DNA of 64,000 nt from Rosellinia necatrix (Eukaryota; Ascomycota; Sordariomycetes; Xylariales; Xylariaceae), in assembly GCA_021209875.1 (NCBI GenBank), contig JAGYVD010000012.1, positions 62,001 through 126,000 on the forward strand. The letters are read 5' to 3'. The position numbers and the translations under genes are program-made. The notes beneath the pieces were generated by a model that did no database searches, was not told the origin of the DNA, and saw nothing but the letters and a program-made list of their open reading frames with translations. Position 1 is the first letter of the stretch; each line of letters begins with the position of its first letter. Positions 45,501 through 55,751 of this stretch are shown one piece after another.

Positions 45501-48500
45501 CTTTAAATAAATCTATTGTAAATTTATTAAATGGACCTTCTAATATAGAAACACATGAAGACGGTAGAATATTTGTCAAATCTTTAAATAGATACTTTAA
45601 CCCTGCAGCTAGAGATAAAATTCAAGTAGAAGTTAAAGATGAAAGCGGACTAACTGTAAACATATTCGATTCTATTACTTCATGTGCAAAATATTATAAT
45701 GTATCAAGAAGTACATTGCAATGAAAACTTAAAAATAACCAACTCGCTACAATTGATGTTAAAGATACAACTTATCGTGTTTTTATTACAACTGTTGCTG
45801 AAGAAAACCCAACTTCAGTAGCCTACGGGGGCACTAAAAGTAGAGAAGATCCGCCTACACATAATTCGTCAGATAAGGTTGATAGTAGCTCTTCCGTCTT
45901 TTATTCACTTCTGTCACAAGCACATTCCCAAGGTAGTAATCAAAAAAAGAATAGTTCAATAATTCAATCTCCTATTTATGTTTCAGAAAAATGTTCTAAA
46001 GAAGGGTTTAAAGTAATAGGTTGTTTTCAATCTGCTAAAAAGATTGCTAAAATTTTAGGAACTAGTACTAATGAGATTATAAAATTAAAAAATTCAGGGG
46101 AAATATATAAAGATAGATATAAATTTACTTAAATGATTGTTTATTATCTGGATTTGGATCTTTGGATACGAAGTTTTTTTTTACAATCAGCAGTAAAACT
46201 ATGTTTAATTACGACGGTAAATAAAAACAAAAAAAAAAATAAACCGCTCCCTTTACGCTCATCTCCTTCTACTAATCTTCCTCCATCTAATGATCTACCC
46301 CCATCTCTTTCTCCATATCATTATTTATAAAAGGTGCAGGTCGACGAGTTGCTATATGTTGGAACATCTCCACGATCCACTTCCCATGGTTTGGATTCCG
46401 AAGATCAAAAAGAGCATCAAAGTGATAGTTCAGAGCTTCTGACCATAAATTATTTGTTGGTTGGCGCCCTCCCATATCATCGTTATGTATCGCTATAATC
46501 CCGTCAGGATAATTATGAGTGACCTCTGGGATTAGAGGAGAATCAAAATCTCCAGGGTAGATAGAGGGTTGCAAAAGGGATTTGCAACCCCACAAATGTT
46601 CATAATTTGGATTATTGCCGAGATGAGTCTGCCAATCCAACTCCCAAAAGGATATTTTGGTGCCAGCAATCACCACAAGATATCTCGTGGGATTTATATC
46701 GTTCAAGGAAGGGGCGACCGATTTGACAAGTTGGTGTAGGGCCTTGTAGGTACGGTCTCCGCCCGGTTTCTTGAATTCCATGCTCAACCATGGAATTAAC
46801 TCGAGGCTTGAAATATTAAGGTCGATGGCTTCAACCGTATAGTCGGGTGTTAAGTTGGAGGCCGATTCTCTCTGCTCAGAGGTGAAAATCCAAAGATATT
46901 CTTGGGTATTATTTAGTAATACATGGTGGAGGAGGGTGATTCCAAAGGACGCGACCCGATGTTCTTGGAGTGGATCGTCGTCTTCGTTTACGAGGAGGCG
47001 ATGCAAAGCGGCATTGACCGCGGGGTAGGGGTAATTAGCCATAGTGAAAAAGGTGATAGTTGTCTTGCGATGATGGCGTAGGTAAGGTAAGTTGCGTAGG
47101 ATGGTAGCCGTGCGTAGGATGATTTGTTTACGAAATAGAAGATGAAGAGTGAGAGAATTCTTTGTCCTTATATGCTTTTTGGAAAGAGATAAACCTTGAT
47201 AGTAATCGCTCCCTACAAAGGTGTTTGTTAGTAAACCGTCCTTACGTCCTTCCTTTCTTACGCCTCTTCCGTTATCTAACCTTCTAAGGATCCGTTATGA
47301 TTCAGCGATCGTCAATCTAAGTGATTGGTGGCGGACAGGAAGCAAGTGGAGGCCTCTTCATGAGGGAGACATGTAACCTAAAATGAAACCGAGCGGCGGC
47401 TTCGCACGCACGCATGAAAAAGAGATAGCGTGATTTGATATGATTGAACCCAAAGATAAGTAAAAGTGGTGTAATATGGTCATGCGCCTGTATGGAGATA
47501 AGTAAAAGTGGTGTAATATGGTCATGCGCCTGTAGGGAGATAAAGGAAAGTGGTGTAATTCGCCCATACACCTGCTTGCGGTTAGGATGTCCTGCTGGTC
47601 ATGCCCCTGTCGGGGCATGCAAGGCAAGGTTATGCGCTGGTTGGAGAGCATCAGGATGTGATCTCTAATCCAACCAACCAACCCAATAACCACCTTCCTC
47701 TCCTTCCTCCTTCCTTCCTCCTTCTTTTTTGATAGTGGAAAATGGATACGAGGGGGCGCTCCGCTCTAAATTATTCGATCACTTTTAGGAAGGAATATTG
47801 TCACATGCAGATCGCTGACAAGCCTTCCTAATTTACCGATCAGCTGCAAAGGATTTTACCAGGATCAGCTCATATGGATTTCCAATCCTATCTAATCCAA
47901 TCCAATCCAGCTGACATGATAGTGAGATCCTGATTCAAGGATCGACGTTGATTCGGCGTCTGCTGGAGAATGACTACGTGTGTAGGGAAGTACGACAACG
48001 CATTCTTGGAAAGAAATACAAGGTATACGAGGTTGGGTGGATTGTACATCAATATAAAGGGTCTGATCTTGTTGATGGCGGTAGTGGCGGTCAATGACTC
48101 ATGGTCTCATGATCAAGATGATGTTGGATGCTATAATGATCGAGTGGGTTGATTATCCTCCTTCTATATTTAGACTTTGATTTACATTTTCTTTGATTAT
48201 TACCGATGCGGTTTGAAGAAGGAGAATAAGAAGAAGATTGTTAGCGATGCGATCTGATCATCTCCAAGATTTACAATAGATCTCTATGGTTCATGATAAC
48301 ATATAGTTATCTAAGGTTCCAGGTTACATGACTTCATGATCATCAAAAGCGGTCTAATATCATGAAAGAAGAAAGAAAGATTTATGAGATATTTTAATCT
48401 TAGTTATTTAAAAAATAGAGAAACTCTTGTAATAAGCAGAGCTTTAATTAAATACGGATACTTTAATTTTTCACTAGAAATATTAGAATATTGCGATATA

Positions 48501-51500
48501 ATTAACTTAACAGAAAGAGAGCAATATTATTTAGATAAATTAAATCCTAAGTATAATACTTTGAAAATAGCAGGTAGTTCTAGCGGTCATAAACTAACTG
48601 AAGAGACTAAAACCAAAATTAGTCAATCATTAAAAGGAATTTATGTTCAAGAAAAATCTGCTTTATATGGTCGTACTCATTCTGAAGAAACTAAAGCACT
48701 TATGGCTTTAAAAAAATCTAAGGAAAATAATCCGTTATTTGGTAAAAATCATACTGAAGAAACTAAAGATTTAATGAGACAAAAAGCTTTAGGCAGAAAA
48801 CATTCTGAAGAAACTTTATTCAAGATGAGTGTTAGCCGAGGTTATCTTGTAGACATACATGAAAAATGTGATTCAGAAGGATTTAAACTAATAGGTAGTT
48901 TTGTTTCTATAAGAAGAGCTGCTAAATTTTTAGGTATTAGTAGTAATACTATAAGAATTTATATAAATTCTGGTGAAATATTTAAAGATAGATATAAATT
49001 TACCGGGGGATCTCCAAAATAAACTTAAAAAAACTATGAGTAAAATTCCACTGTAAGCTGGAAACTCCTAAAGCCTTTAGGTACTATAAATATAAGTTTT
49101 ATCAGTGATAACCCTAAAGGATGTACAATGGATTATCAGCAGGAAACCTAGAGTATTAGTATAATCCTTTCCCTGCGATTCCCTTCGGCCGCGTAGCGGC
49201 CTGGGTAGCTTCGCTAAGGGAGATAGGTACTCATTAATATATGGGTGCTACGCGGGGTTCATACGAAGGTAGGGATCCTCAGAGACTAAACGTGGAAACT
49301 TTATCTATATATAAGGTAAGATATAGTCCGGTTAAGTATGAAAGTACTTATGTTTATCGACTTTAATAGAATTAATATGAACTATAACACCTATTTATTA
49401 AAATCTTATAATTGGGTAAAACTGCCAAACTCCGGGGAAGTCTTAGTAATTTATGGTACCAAGCAATATCCGAAAGGTTATTTGTGGCTGAAGTAATTAC
49501 TCAGGTATGGTAACAAGCCAGAAAGATTTCAATTTTTGAAATGGAGATTATCGCGGATCTAAGTCAATTGTATATTTATTTATTACAATTGTAAAAGAGC
49601 AACGAGTAGACGGTAGTTACATTGTCTTAAAGTTTAATTAGTCCGCGCGGCGGCGGCGGCGGCGGCTTCGCACGCACGCACGCACGCACGCATAAAAAAA
49701 CAAATATATTTTGAATTTTCTATACAGAAAAATCGCGTTTAGGCGAAGGCCAAGGCCCTCGACGCTAATATTTATATAAGACAATGTTAAGGTGTACTCT
49801 GTGGAATATATATAATTTCAGAACAGAAATATTTTGATCAAAAATACTTTTAATTCTCCTTTATCTCCGGTTACTTTAGCAGTGACGGATAAAACCAAAA
49901 TCTTTAAAAGATCTTACTCTAGTCCAGCTAAATCTAGCTCTAGTTTAGTTAAATCTAACACTTTAATAAATAAAGTAAATGTAAAATCTAAAATGGATCC
50001 TTGATTTGTCACAGGACTTATAGATGCTGAAGGTTCATTTACTGTAAGTGTATTAAAAAGTTCTTCAACTAAAACAGGTTGAGCTGTTAATGCTAGATTT
50101 AAAATTACTGCACATATATCTGATTTAGATCTTATGTTAAACCTTAAAAATTTTTTAGGTAGAGATCTAGGTAAAATGGTAATTTTTAAATATACTTGTA
50201 CTTATCGTGTGGATAAACTAAAAGATATTTTAGAAGTTATTATACCTCATTTTGATAAATATCCGCTTGCAACACAAAAGTTAGCCGATTTTATTTTATT
50301 TAAAGAAATAATAAGTATAATGAAAAATAAAGAACATTTGACATTAGACGGTTTAAATAAAATTTTATCTTATAAAGCTTCGTTAAATTTAGGTTTATCT
50401 GAGGAATTAAAAGAGAAATTTTCAAATATAGAAGCTGTAAAAAGACCTTTAATAATTAATAAAGATATACCTTCACCATTTTGAGTGGCAGGTTTTACCA
50501 CTGGTGATGGAAGTTTTTATTTAATTATTAGGGCAAATGAATTAAATAAAATACCTCGAACAGACATAGGGTTTACAATAACTCAACATTCGAGGGATAT
50601 ATATTTATTAGAAAAATTTATTACTTTTTTTAATTGCGGTAGAATAAAAAAAGATTCTAGATATTCTGTATATTATTATGTAGTTACTAATATTAAGGAT
50701 ATTACAAGCAAAATTATACCTTTTTTTAATAAGTATAACACTAAAGGTGTTAAACATTTAAATTTCGCAGATTGATGTACGGGAGCTGAAGTAATTAAAT
50801 GTAAGGCTCACCTATCTAAGGAAGGAGTAGAACAAATTCGTACTATTCAAAGTAGAATGAATAGTAAAAGATCTGAATCTGATGTTTAATAAATTTTTAA
50901 GTAGTTATTATAATTTTATTTAATTTATTAGTTATTCTAAATTATAATATTACACGGCAGTAATTTTAATATTAATTGCATTTCCTTCATTTAAATTATT
51001 ATACTTAATGGATTAAAGATTTAGTCCACCTTACAACTAGAACTTGTAAGTTAAATAAAGAGGATGAATTTCAAGAATAACTGATATAAATTTCAGTCTA
51101 CTTGAAGCGTAGCTTGTAAAAATAGATAATTGTCATTAAATGATGTTAAACAAGAACGTTCAACGACTAGAAAATAAATCTTATCTAACGGTTATTTATT
51201 TTCCTATTAGTTATATTGTATCTACTTAAAAATTAAGATGTAAAATTCTCATTTTTTAATTTATGTATGTTTAATAGAGTATCCTCCGTGAATTAATAAA
51301 AATAAAGTAATTTTATTTAAATTTTTACGATGACATAGTCTGAACCATATTGAGAGATATGGAAATTAAAGTATAACCTTTAATTAACAACACTGATAGT
51401 TAATAAGAGGTTTACAATGTTAGTGAAATTTATAAATTTCCTGAATGTTAAACCTAAATTAAATTTTAAACTTGCTCATTTATACAAATTTAAAAGATAT

Positions 51501-54500
51501 AATTGCTATAATAAAAATAGTCTTATATCGCCTAATTATTTTAGATATGTGTCTTTAAAACAGACCCTAGACGCCGGGCTTATACATACCTATAATCTTC
51601 GTATTAGGATTCCAGGTAGAAAAAAAGGTATTTTTTTTATTAGTCCGCAGGCCAAGGCCTTTGACGCTTTTTCTTTTAATAAAAGTTTTTCAATAAATTA
51701 TAGCATTCTATCTTCAACAGCTGGATCAAAAGTATCCTGTTCAACTGATTCTTTCGAGAGAGAAATGAAAAATTTCTATGCGTGATTTAGCGGTTTTACT
51801 GATGCAGAGGGATCTTTCTATATTGCTAAAAGTAAAATCTGTTCTTTTAGATTTCAAATTAATTTACATAAGGATGACTTAAATGTATTATATTATATCC
51901 ATAAATCATTAGGATTTGGAGAGGTTAGATTATACAATAATTACGGATCTTTTACTGTTACTAGGTTAAAAGATATAGCTCAACTTATTAATATTTTTGA
52001 TAAGTACCCTCTTCAAGGTTCAAAGTGGCTTAATTACAGAGATTTTGTGTTGGCTTTTGAGCTCTATACTAATTCAAATCCTAGTACTGATGTATTAAAT
52101 GAAATCGCTAAATTAAAAAACAATATGAATCGTTTAAGATTAGATTATACAATACCAAAAGATAAAGTTATTAATATAACACCTTACTGGTTTTTAGGTT
52201 TTATAGAAGGAGAAGGATGCTTTAGTATTAATAAACATAATAAATATAGATTAGATTTTAGTCTAACTCAGTCTTCTACTAATTTTGAGTTAATGAAAAG
52301 TATTAAAGTATACCTCGATAATCTTCCTAGTACAGAAGGTGATTATACAAATGCAATAGGTATTTCTGAAGTTAGATCTAAGAATCCTAATCACGAATCA
52401 GTTACAAGAATTGAAACCACACGTATCCTATTTATCTCTGATGTTTTTATACCTTTTTTAGATAGTCTTACTTGACAAAGTAAAAAATATTTAGATTATC
52501 TAGATTGAAAAAACATTTTTAAATTAAAAGAACAGGGTATGCATTTATCTGAAAAAGGTGTAAATTTAATAGATCTTATAATAAGTCAAACTAATAATAA
52601 CAGATTATCAACATCTTTAAATCATGTAGTTGTAGATAGAGAACAGTTATTAGCAAAAGTTAAAGAATTACTTAATGGACCTTCAAATTTCGAGATAAGA
52701 AATGGAAAAAAATTTGTAATTTCATTAAACAAATATTATCATTCTTCTCGTCTAAATGTATGTGTTATACTAGAAGATGAAAAAGGTAATACTTTACACA
52801 GTTTCGATTCACTAGGAGATTGTGCTAAATTTTTAAAAGTAGATCCTAGTACAATATCTAAAAGAAAAAGTAAAGGTATACCTTTTATATTTGAAAATCA
52901 AACTGTTTACATAAAAAATGCGGACTACGTAAGTTAGTTATAAAAAAAAAAGTATATATTAACGTAGTCTTTTTTTTTTATTTACTCTTACTTCGTAGAT
53001 TATATTTAAATTTGTATAAATGACAGTGAATAATATTAACATATACCTTAGTGATAATAACATAATTGGAAGTTAATGATGCTTCAATGTCAGTTTTAGC
53101 TGAGGGTCACCAATGATATTGAAGTTATCAATACCCAGATTTTTTAAATACAGACGAAGAGTTTATTGAATTTGACTCGTATATGGTGCCAGAATCTGAT
53201 TTAGAAGACGGAGGCTTAAGAATGTTAGAAGTTGACAATAGAGTTATTCTACCTGAATTAACACATGTTAGATTTATAATTACTTCTGGTGATGTTATAC
53301 ATTCTTTTGCATGTCCAGCTTTAGGTATTAAATGTGATGCATAAAAAAAATGAAAGTAGGCTATTCATTTAATGTGCAAAAGAGCCAAATTCCGGGGACA
53401 CCCTAAAGTCTTAGTAACCAAAGTTATAAAGGAAACTTTATTACAGGCCTGATTAATGACTCAGGGTATGGTAATATCACTAAGGATGATGGTAACTGAA
53501 ATGGGTTATCGCGGATCTAAATCAGTAGTAGTCAATAGTTACTTTACTGTAAAAGAGCAACGAGTAGACGGTTCTTTAGTTATTTCCATCAGTCTGGTAA
53601 GTTATAACTATAAGGTATACTCTAGTCGCCGGGAAATCCGGTTCTAGGATCATAATAAGCTAAATAGTGTGAACTATTTATAAAAGTAATTCTAGATTAA
53701 AGTTACTACAACGGCCTTGACCTTACGGTATAAGTTGTCCTACGATTTACAAATAATATATATTTTGATTTTATTGATGATGTTAATATATTTAAATAAA
53801 CTATATTTGGGGACATGATTAAATTCATATAATGGTCCAAATATAGATACTAGTAAAGTAGAATATATTACTAGTAAAAGTCTAGCACGCACTTTGTTAC
53901 GTAGCGACCGTTTAGAAAAAAAGTAGGGTTATGTTATAATAAAAGTTATAATGCAGGTATGTTTGACAAAAAGTATTCTAATGATTATCTATCCTTATAT
54001 AGATTTAAATCAGATCTTTCTACATCTAAACAAAAATTAGAATATCGTCCAAATTCTTTAGCATTAGAACACATTAGTAGCGGTAACCCTACAACTAGTG
54101 AAGTAATAAATAGTCTATTACTTAACCAAAAAGTTTATATTGCTCAAAAAGAATTAGACGTACTTTTATCTCTTCCTAGTGTAACTTTTGATTTACCTAT
54201 TACAGATCAAACTTATCCGGCTTTATTAGTATTAATAGGTAAACCGGGATCTAAACGTAGTAATGCTGGGATATATTTTTTTCACATAAGTATTTGGATA
54301 AAAAATATGTAGGATCTAGTAATGATTTAGCCAGAAGATTTAAACAATATTTTGAAAAAAATGTATTATTTAATAATAAAGATACAGGTAAACTATTACC
54401 TATGATAGAAAAGGAAGAGTTGAAAGCGTTTACTTTAGAAATTACAGTCATACCTTCTTCTTACCCTAAATACTCTCATTGTTTTTTAGAACAGTTTCAT

Positions 54501-55188
54501 TTGTTAAATAAAAAATTGAATTTAAATAAACATAAAATAGTAAATTTTAGAGTAAATCAAGGGGACCTGTTTAATATATATTTATATGATAAAGATTGTA
54601 AAATATTGTATTATTCTAGTAATTCTTTAAATGCTTTTTGTGCAGATTTAGGTGTACATCATTCTTCATACAAAAAACATATAGCTAATAATAGTCCTTT
54701 TTTAGATTACTTTACTATATCTAATCTTCTAGTAGCAGATGCAACCCTAACTAATTTAACCGAAATAGAAGTACGAGAATTAATTGATGAACGTAGAAAA
54801 ATAAGTTTAAATAAATTACATTTATCATACGGTAAATATATAGAGGTATTAGATTCTGATACTAATACTACGGAAATTTACGAATCTTCATATAAAGTTG
54901 CAACTAGATTTGGTTTTAGTAGAAGTAGTTTAAGAAACTATATAGCTAGCGGTAAAGTATATAAAAATCGTTACATATTTAAATATGCTAAACACACAAC
55001 TGACCATTAGGCTTAAGTTGTATAACGATCCGGGTAGGTTAAATCAAGTCTCTGTTTTTGTGAATAGAGAAGGAATTTTCTATGGTCAATGTTCAGAGAT
55101 TTGTGGAATTTTGCATAGTTCTATGCCTATTGTTATAGAAGCTGTTAGCTTGGAAAAATTTTTAGAATGATTAAGTCAAGAAAATTAA
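42576..55188 (+). CDS. cox2: cytochrome c oxidase subunit 2 (six exons)
   Basis: COX2 carries the CuA centre that accepts electrons from cytochrome c. Exons are 42576..42659, 44198..44344, 49360..49392, 50957..51013, 53069..53342 and 55028..55188; the sum gives exactly 251 residues. The product runs from [20 protein letters not shown] through [53 protein letters not shown] and [15 protein letters not shown] (CuA ligands) to LEWLSQEN. Every join follows the T-end/G-end group I rule. Exon 3 is only 33 bases and exon 4 only 57. Confidence 0.96.
42660..43940 (+). CDS. LAGLIDADG homing endonuclease, cox2 intron 1
   Basis: In frame with exon 1 to TAG 43938-43940. Motifs are [11 protein letters not shown] (about 43071) and [11 protein letters not shown] (about 43543), with [11 protein letters not shown] and [11 protein letters not shown]. 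Intact. Confidence 0.87.
44027..44070 (-). repeat. GC element, family A (reverse, variant)
   Basis: gcgtgcgtgcgtgcgaagcc followed by (GCC)n and then acgcacgcat, so that CACG repeats flank the GCC core on both sides; a rearranged copy. Confidence 0.8.
44345..46132 (+). CDS. LAGLIDADG endonuclease fused behind a GIY-YIG N-terminus, cox2 intron 2
   Basis: The frame continues from cox2 exon 2 to TAA 46130-46132. It begins with a GIY-YIG start: [20 protein letters not shown] ending SSSKERF (44514-44591). It then switches to a double LAGLIDADG protein: [11 protein letters not shown] (about 44638) and [11 protein letters not shown] (about 45049), with PFFDSLSW and [10 protein letters not shown]-terminal NUMOD1-type segments follow: [19 protein letters not shown] (45667) and [20 protein letters not shown] (46002), ending YKDRYKFT. 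The LAGLIDADG part looks intact; the GIY-YIG catalytic domain is only a stub. Confidence 0.83.
46287..47042 (-). CDS. unknown 251-residue protein, PD-(D/E)XK-like motif
   Basis: It reads ATG 47042 to TAG 46287 on the minus strand without any TGA-as-Trp; all Trp codons are TGG and codons are GC-tolerant, unlike mitochondrial genes around it. It is soluble. [10 protein letters not shown] followed about 18 residues on by [10 protein letters not shown] gives a D..ExK spacing reminiscent of PD-(D/E)XK nucleases, a weak motif-level hint. I do not recognise the family. With TGG-only codons and minus orientation it is probably a passenger from the nucleus; expression in mitochondria is doubtful. Confidence 0.5.
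   Translation of the reverse strand: MANYPYPAVNAALHRLLVNEDDDPLQEHRVASFGITLLHHVLLNNTQEYLWIFTSEQRESASNLTPDYTVEAIDLNISSLELIPWLSMEFKKPGGDRTYKALHQLVKSVAPSLNDINPTRYLVVIAGTKISFWELDWQTHLGNNPNYEHLWGCKSLLQPSIYPGDFDSPLIPEVTHNYPDGIIAIHNDDMGGRQPTNNLWSEALNYHFDALFDLRNPNHGKWIVEMFQHIATRRPAPFINNDMEKEMGVDH
47393..47415 (+). repeat. GC element, family A (short) inside nuclear-like insert
   Basis: gcggcggcttcgcacgcacg followed by cat: a truncated member with the same order of GGC and CACG repeats as mitochondrial copies. Confidence 0.7.
47454..47590 (+). repeat. 42-bp tandem repeat
   Basis: Units start agataag/agataaa at 47454, 47496 and 47538, each containing agtggtgtaat; the third unit is diverged. Confidence 0.85.
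48366..49022 (+). pseudogene. 3' part of split GIY-YIG endonuclease, cox2 intron 2
   Basis: The frame reads KKERF then MRYFNLSYL and continues [20 protein letters not shown], the second part of a GIY-YIG domain as in the intact nad5 intron 2 enzyme. NUMOD3-like repeats ([24 protein letters not shown]) and a C-terminal NUMOD1 ([18 protein letters not shown]) follow to TAA 49020-49022. The missing N-terminus (GIY/YIG) is at 44514-44591, which ends with the matching SKERF. Without it this part cannot cut DNA. Confidence 0.85.
49643..49692 (+). repeat. GC element, family A
   Basis: Inserted in the core of cox2 intron 3, followed by a reverse ttttctatacagaaaaa element at 49720. Confidence 0.85.
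49993..50889 (+). CDS. LAGLIDADG homing endonuclease, cox2 intron 3
   Basis: ATG 49993 (MDPWFVTGL) to TAA 50887-50889; the frame is open further upstream without an ATG. Motifs are [12 protein letters not shown] (about 50002) and [11 protein letters not shown] (about 50484). [11 protein letters not shown] and [11 protein letters not shown] are also present. The GC insertions upstream leave the catalytic domains untouched. Confidence 0.83.
51014..53068 (+). mobile_element. group I intron 4 in cox2
   Basis: It lies between YLMD and EVNDASM. Core-like gttcaacgactagaaaataa (51157) and gacatagtctgaaccat (51332) precede the ORF. Confidence 0.87.
51417..52937 (+). CDS. LAGLIDADG endonuclease with NUMOD1 tail, cox2 intron 4
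   Basis: ATG 51417 to TAG 52935-52937, 506 residues with TGA as Trp. Motifs are [11 protein letters not shown] (about 51784) and [11 protein letters not shown] (about 52189), then PFLDSLTWQSKK and a NUMOD1 DNA-binding segment ([19 protein letters not shown]). Same subfamily as the enzyme in cox2 intron 2 and the relic at 24180. A short GC-rich [10 protein letters not shown] stretch near 51640 is an in-frame insertion. Confidence 0.87.
53343..55027 (+). mobile_element. group I intron 5 in cox2
   Basis: It splits the Tyr codon of KCDAYPGR (t+at). It has the shared 5' core (gagccaaattccggggacac near 53381, gagcaacgagtagacgg near 53555), but unlike its relatives carries a GIY-YIG ORF. Confidence 0.88.
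53959..55010 (+). CDS. GIY-YIG homing endonuclease, cox2 intron 5 (frame break)
   Basis: The first frame (53959..) ends [10 protein letters not shown]; the second frame carries [19 protein letters not shown] and continues to TAG 55008-55010. The join falls in a 7-T run at 54276-54282, where one missing T explains the shift. After the catalytic part come [16 protein letters not shown]1-like segments ([36 protein letters not shown]) and a basic tail. It is either a homopolymer error or a broken gene. Confidence 0.8.
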
Positions 55189-55343
55189 AATGAAAATATT
55201 TACTCCTCCGTATTACATAGGGAGGTTGTGTGGGTAATTTTTTGGTCAAGTTACTTCGTATAAGATATATTCCCTCCGGCCGCTAGGCCTGGGTAGCTTC
55301 GCTAAGGAATTAAAAAAATTTTAAGTAATTTAATAAAATATCA

Positions 55344-55414
55344 GGTGTATTAATTTAATGGTAGAATATAGTAGTACGGTCACTTTAGTATAAGTTCGAG
55401 TCTTATATACACTT
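55344..55414 (+). tRNA. trnR: tRNA-Arg (ACG), copy 2
   Basis: The acceptor is ggtgtat/atacact. It has the same tagtagtacggtcact anticodon region as copy 1 at 42347, so a trnR copy lies on each side of cox2. Confidence 0.85.
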
Positions 55415-55495
55415 ATTTTATTTATTATATTATATTTAAATAAAAAATTACTAGGGAATAAGAATAGTAATAAAAACAAATCTAATTTTTTTTTT

Positions 55496-55575
55496 AGGTA
55501 GTTAGTTTAAAAGGTAATACTTTAAAAATAATAAAATTTAGATTTAAAATATAAGTTCGAGTCTTATACTATCTT
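55496..55575 (+). tRNA. tRNA-like gene, identity unclear
   Basis: The acceptor aggtagt/actatct and T arm ataag-ttcgagt-cttat pair well, but the middle is A/T-only (ctttaaaaataataaaattt) and no proper anticodon arm can be drawn. Its T arm equals that of the trnR copy just upstream. Confidence 0.4.
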
Positions 55576-55751
55576 CCATAACAATTTGTTATGGGTATTA
55601 ATTAGGAATCTTCTAGCTTATATTTCTATTTTCTATTTAAATATAAGTGAACATGTCTAATCCTTTCCCCAGCGAAGCTGGGGATGGGATAAGCAAGCGT
55701 CCGTTTTTCTTTTATATTATTTTTTCAATAGTTAAATTTATAAAATATACA

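Larger units (their letters stand above)
46140..48365 (+). mobile_element. nuclear-like DNA insert within cox2 intron 2
   Basis: Base composition changes abruptly to roughly balanced GC with standard-code-looking codons, and the only long ORF is on the minus strand, against all other genes here. It contains a 42-bp tandem repeat (47454-47590), tccttcc tracts near 47700 and a short family A GC element at 47393. The left edge lies between 46133 and 46290; the right edge is where the GIY-YIG frame resumes near 48366. Nuclear origin is inference. Confidence 0.65.
44345..49359 (+). mobile_element. composite group I intron 2 in cox2
   Basis: A 5-kb intron built in layers: a GIY-YIG gene whose 5' part (to about 44591) and 3' part (from about 48366) are separated by a LAGLIDADG gene and about 2.2 kb of less AT-rich, nuclear-like DNA. 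The ribozyme 3' core follows (agagactaaacgtgg near 49281, aagatatagtccgg near 49318), interrupted by a gcggccgcgtagcggcctgg-type GC element near 49185. Confidence 0.85.
49393..50956 (+). mobile_element. group I intron 3 in cox2
   Basis: It lies after WTITP and before AVILILIAF. It has the shared 5' core (ccaaactccggggaagtctt near 49425, gagcaacgagtagacgg near 49595). A reverse hairpin element and a family A element (49643-49760) are inserted between the core and the ORF, which has separated the ORF from the exon frame; an in-frame TAA also occurs at 49399. Confidence 0.88.

Noticed and set aside
47317..47693. Overlapping short ORFs on both strands in the nuclear-like insert
   Set aside because: They arise from the 42-bp tandem repeat being free of stops; no domain or consistent codon use.
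46140..48365. Integrated mitochondrial plasmid
   Set aside because: No DNA or RNA polymerase ORF and no terminal inverted repeats could be recognised at the edges; composition is nuclear-like.
55647..55751. Upstream ATG giving nad4L a longer N-terminus
   Set aside because: The extension is GC-element-derived and would make nad4L longer than the normal 89 residues.
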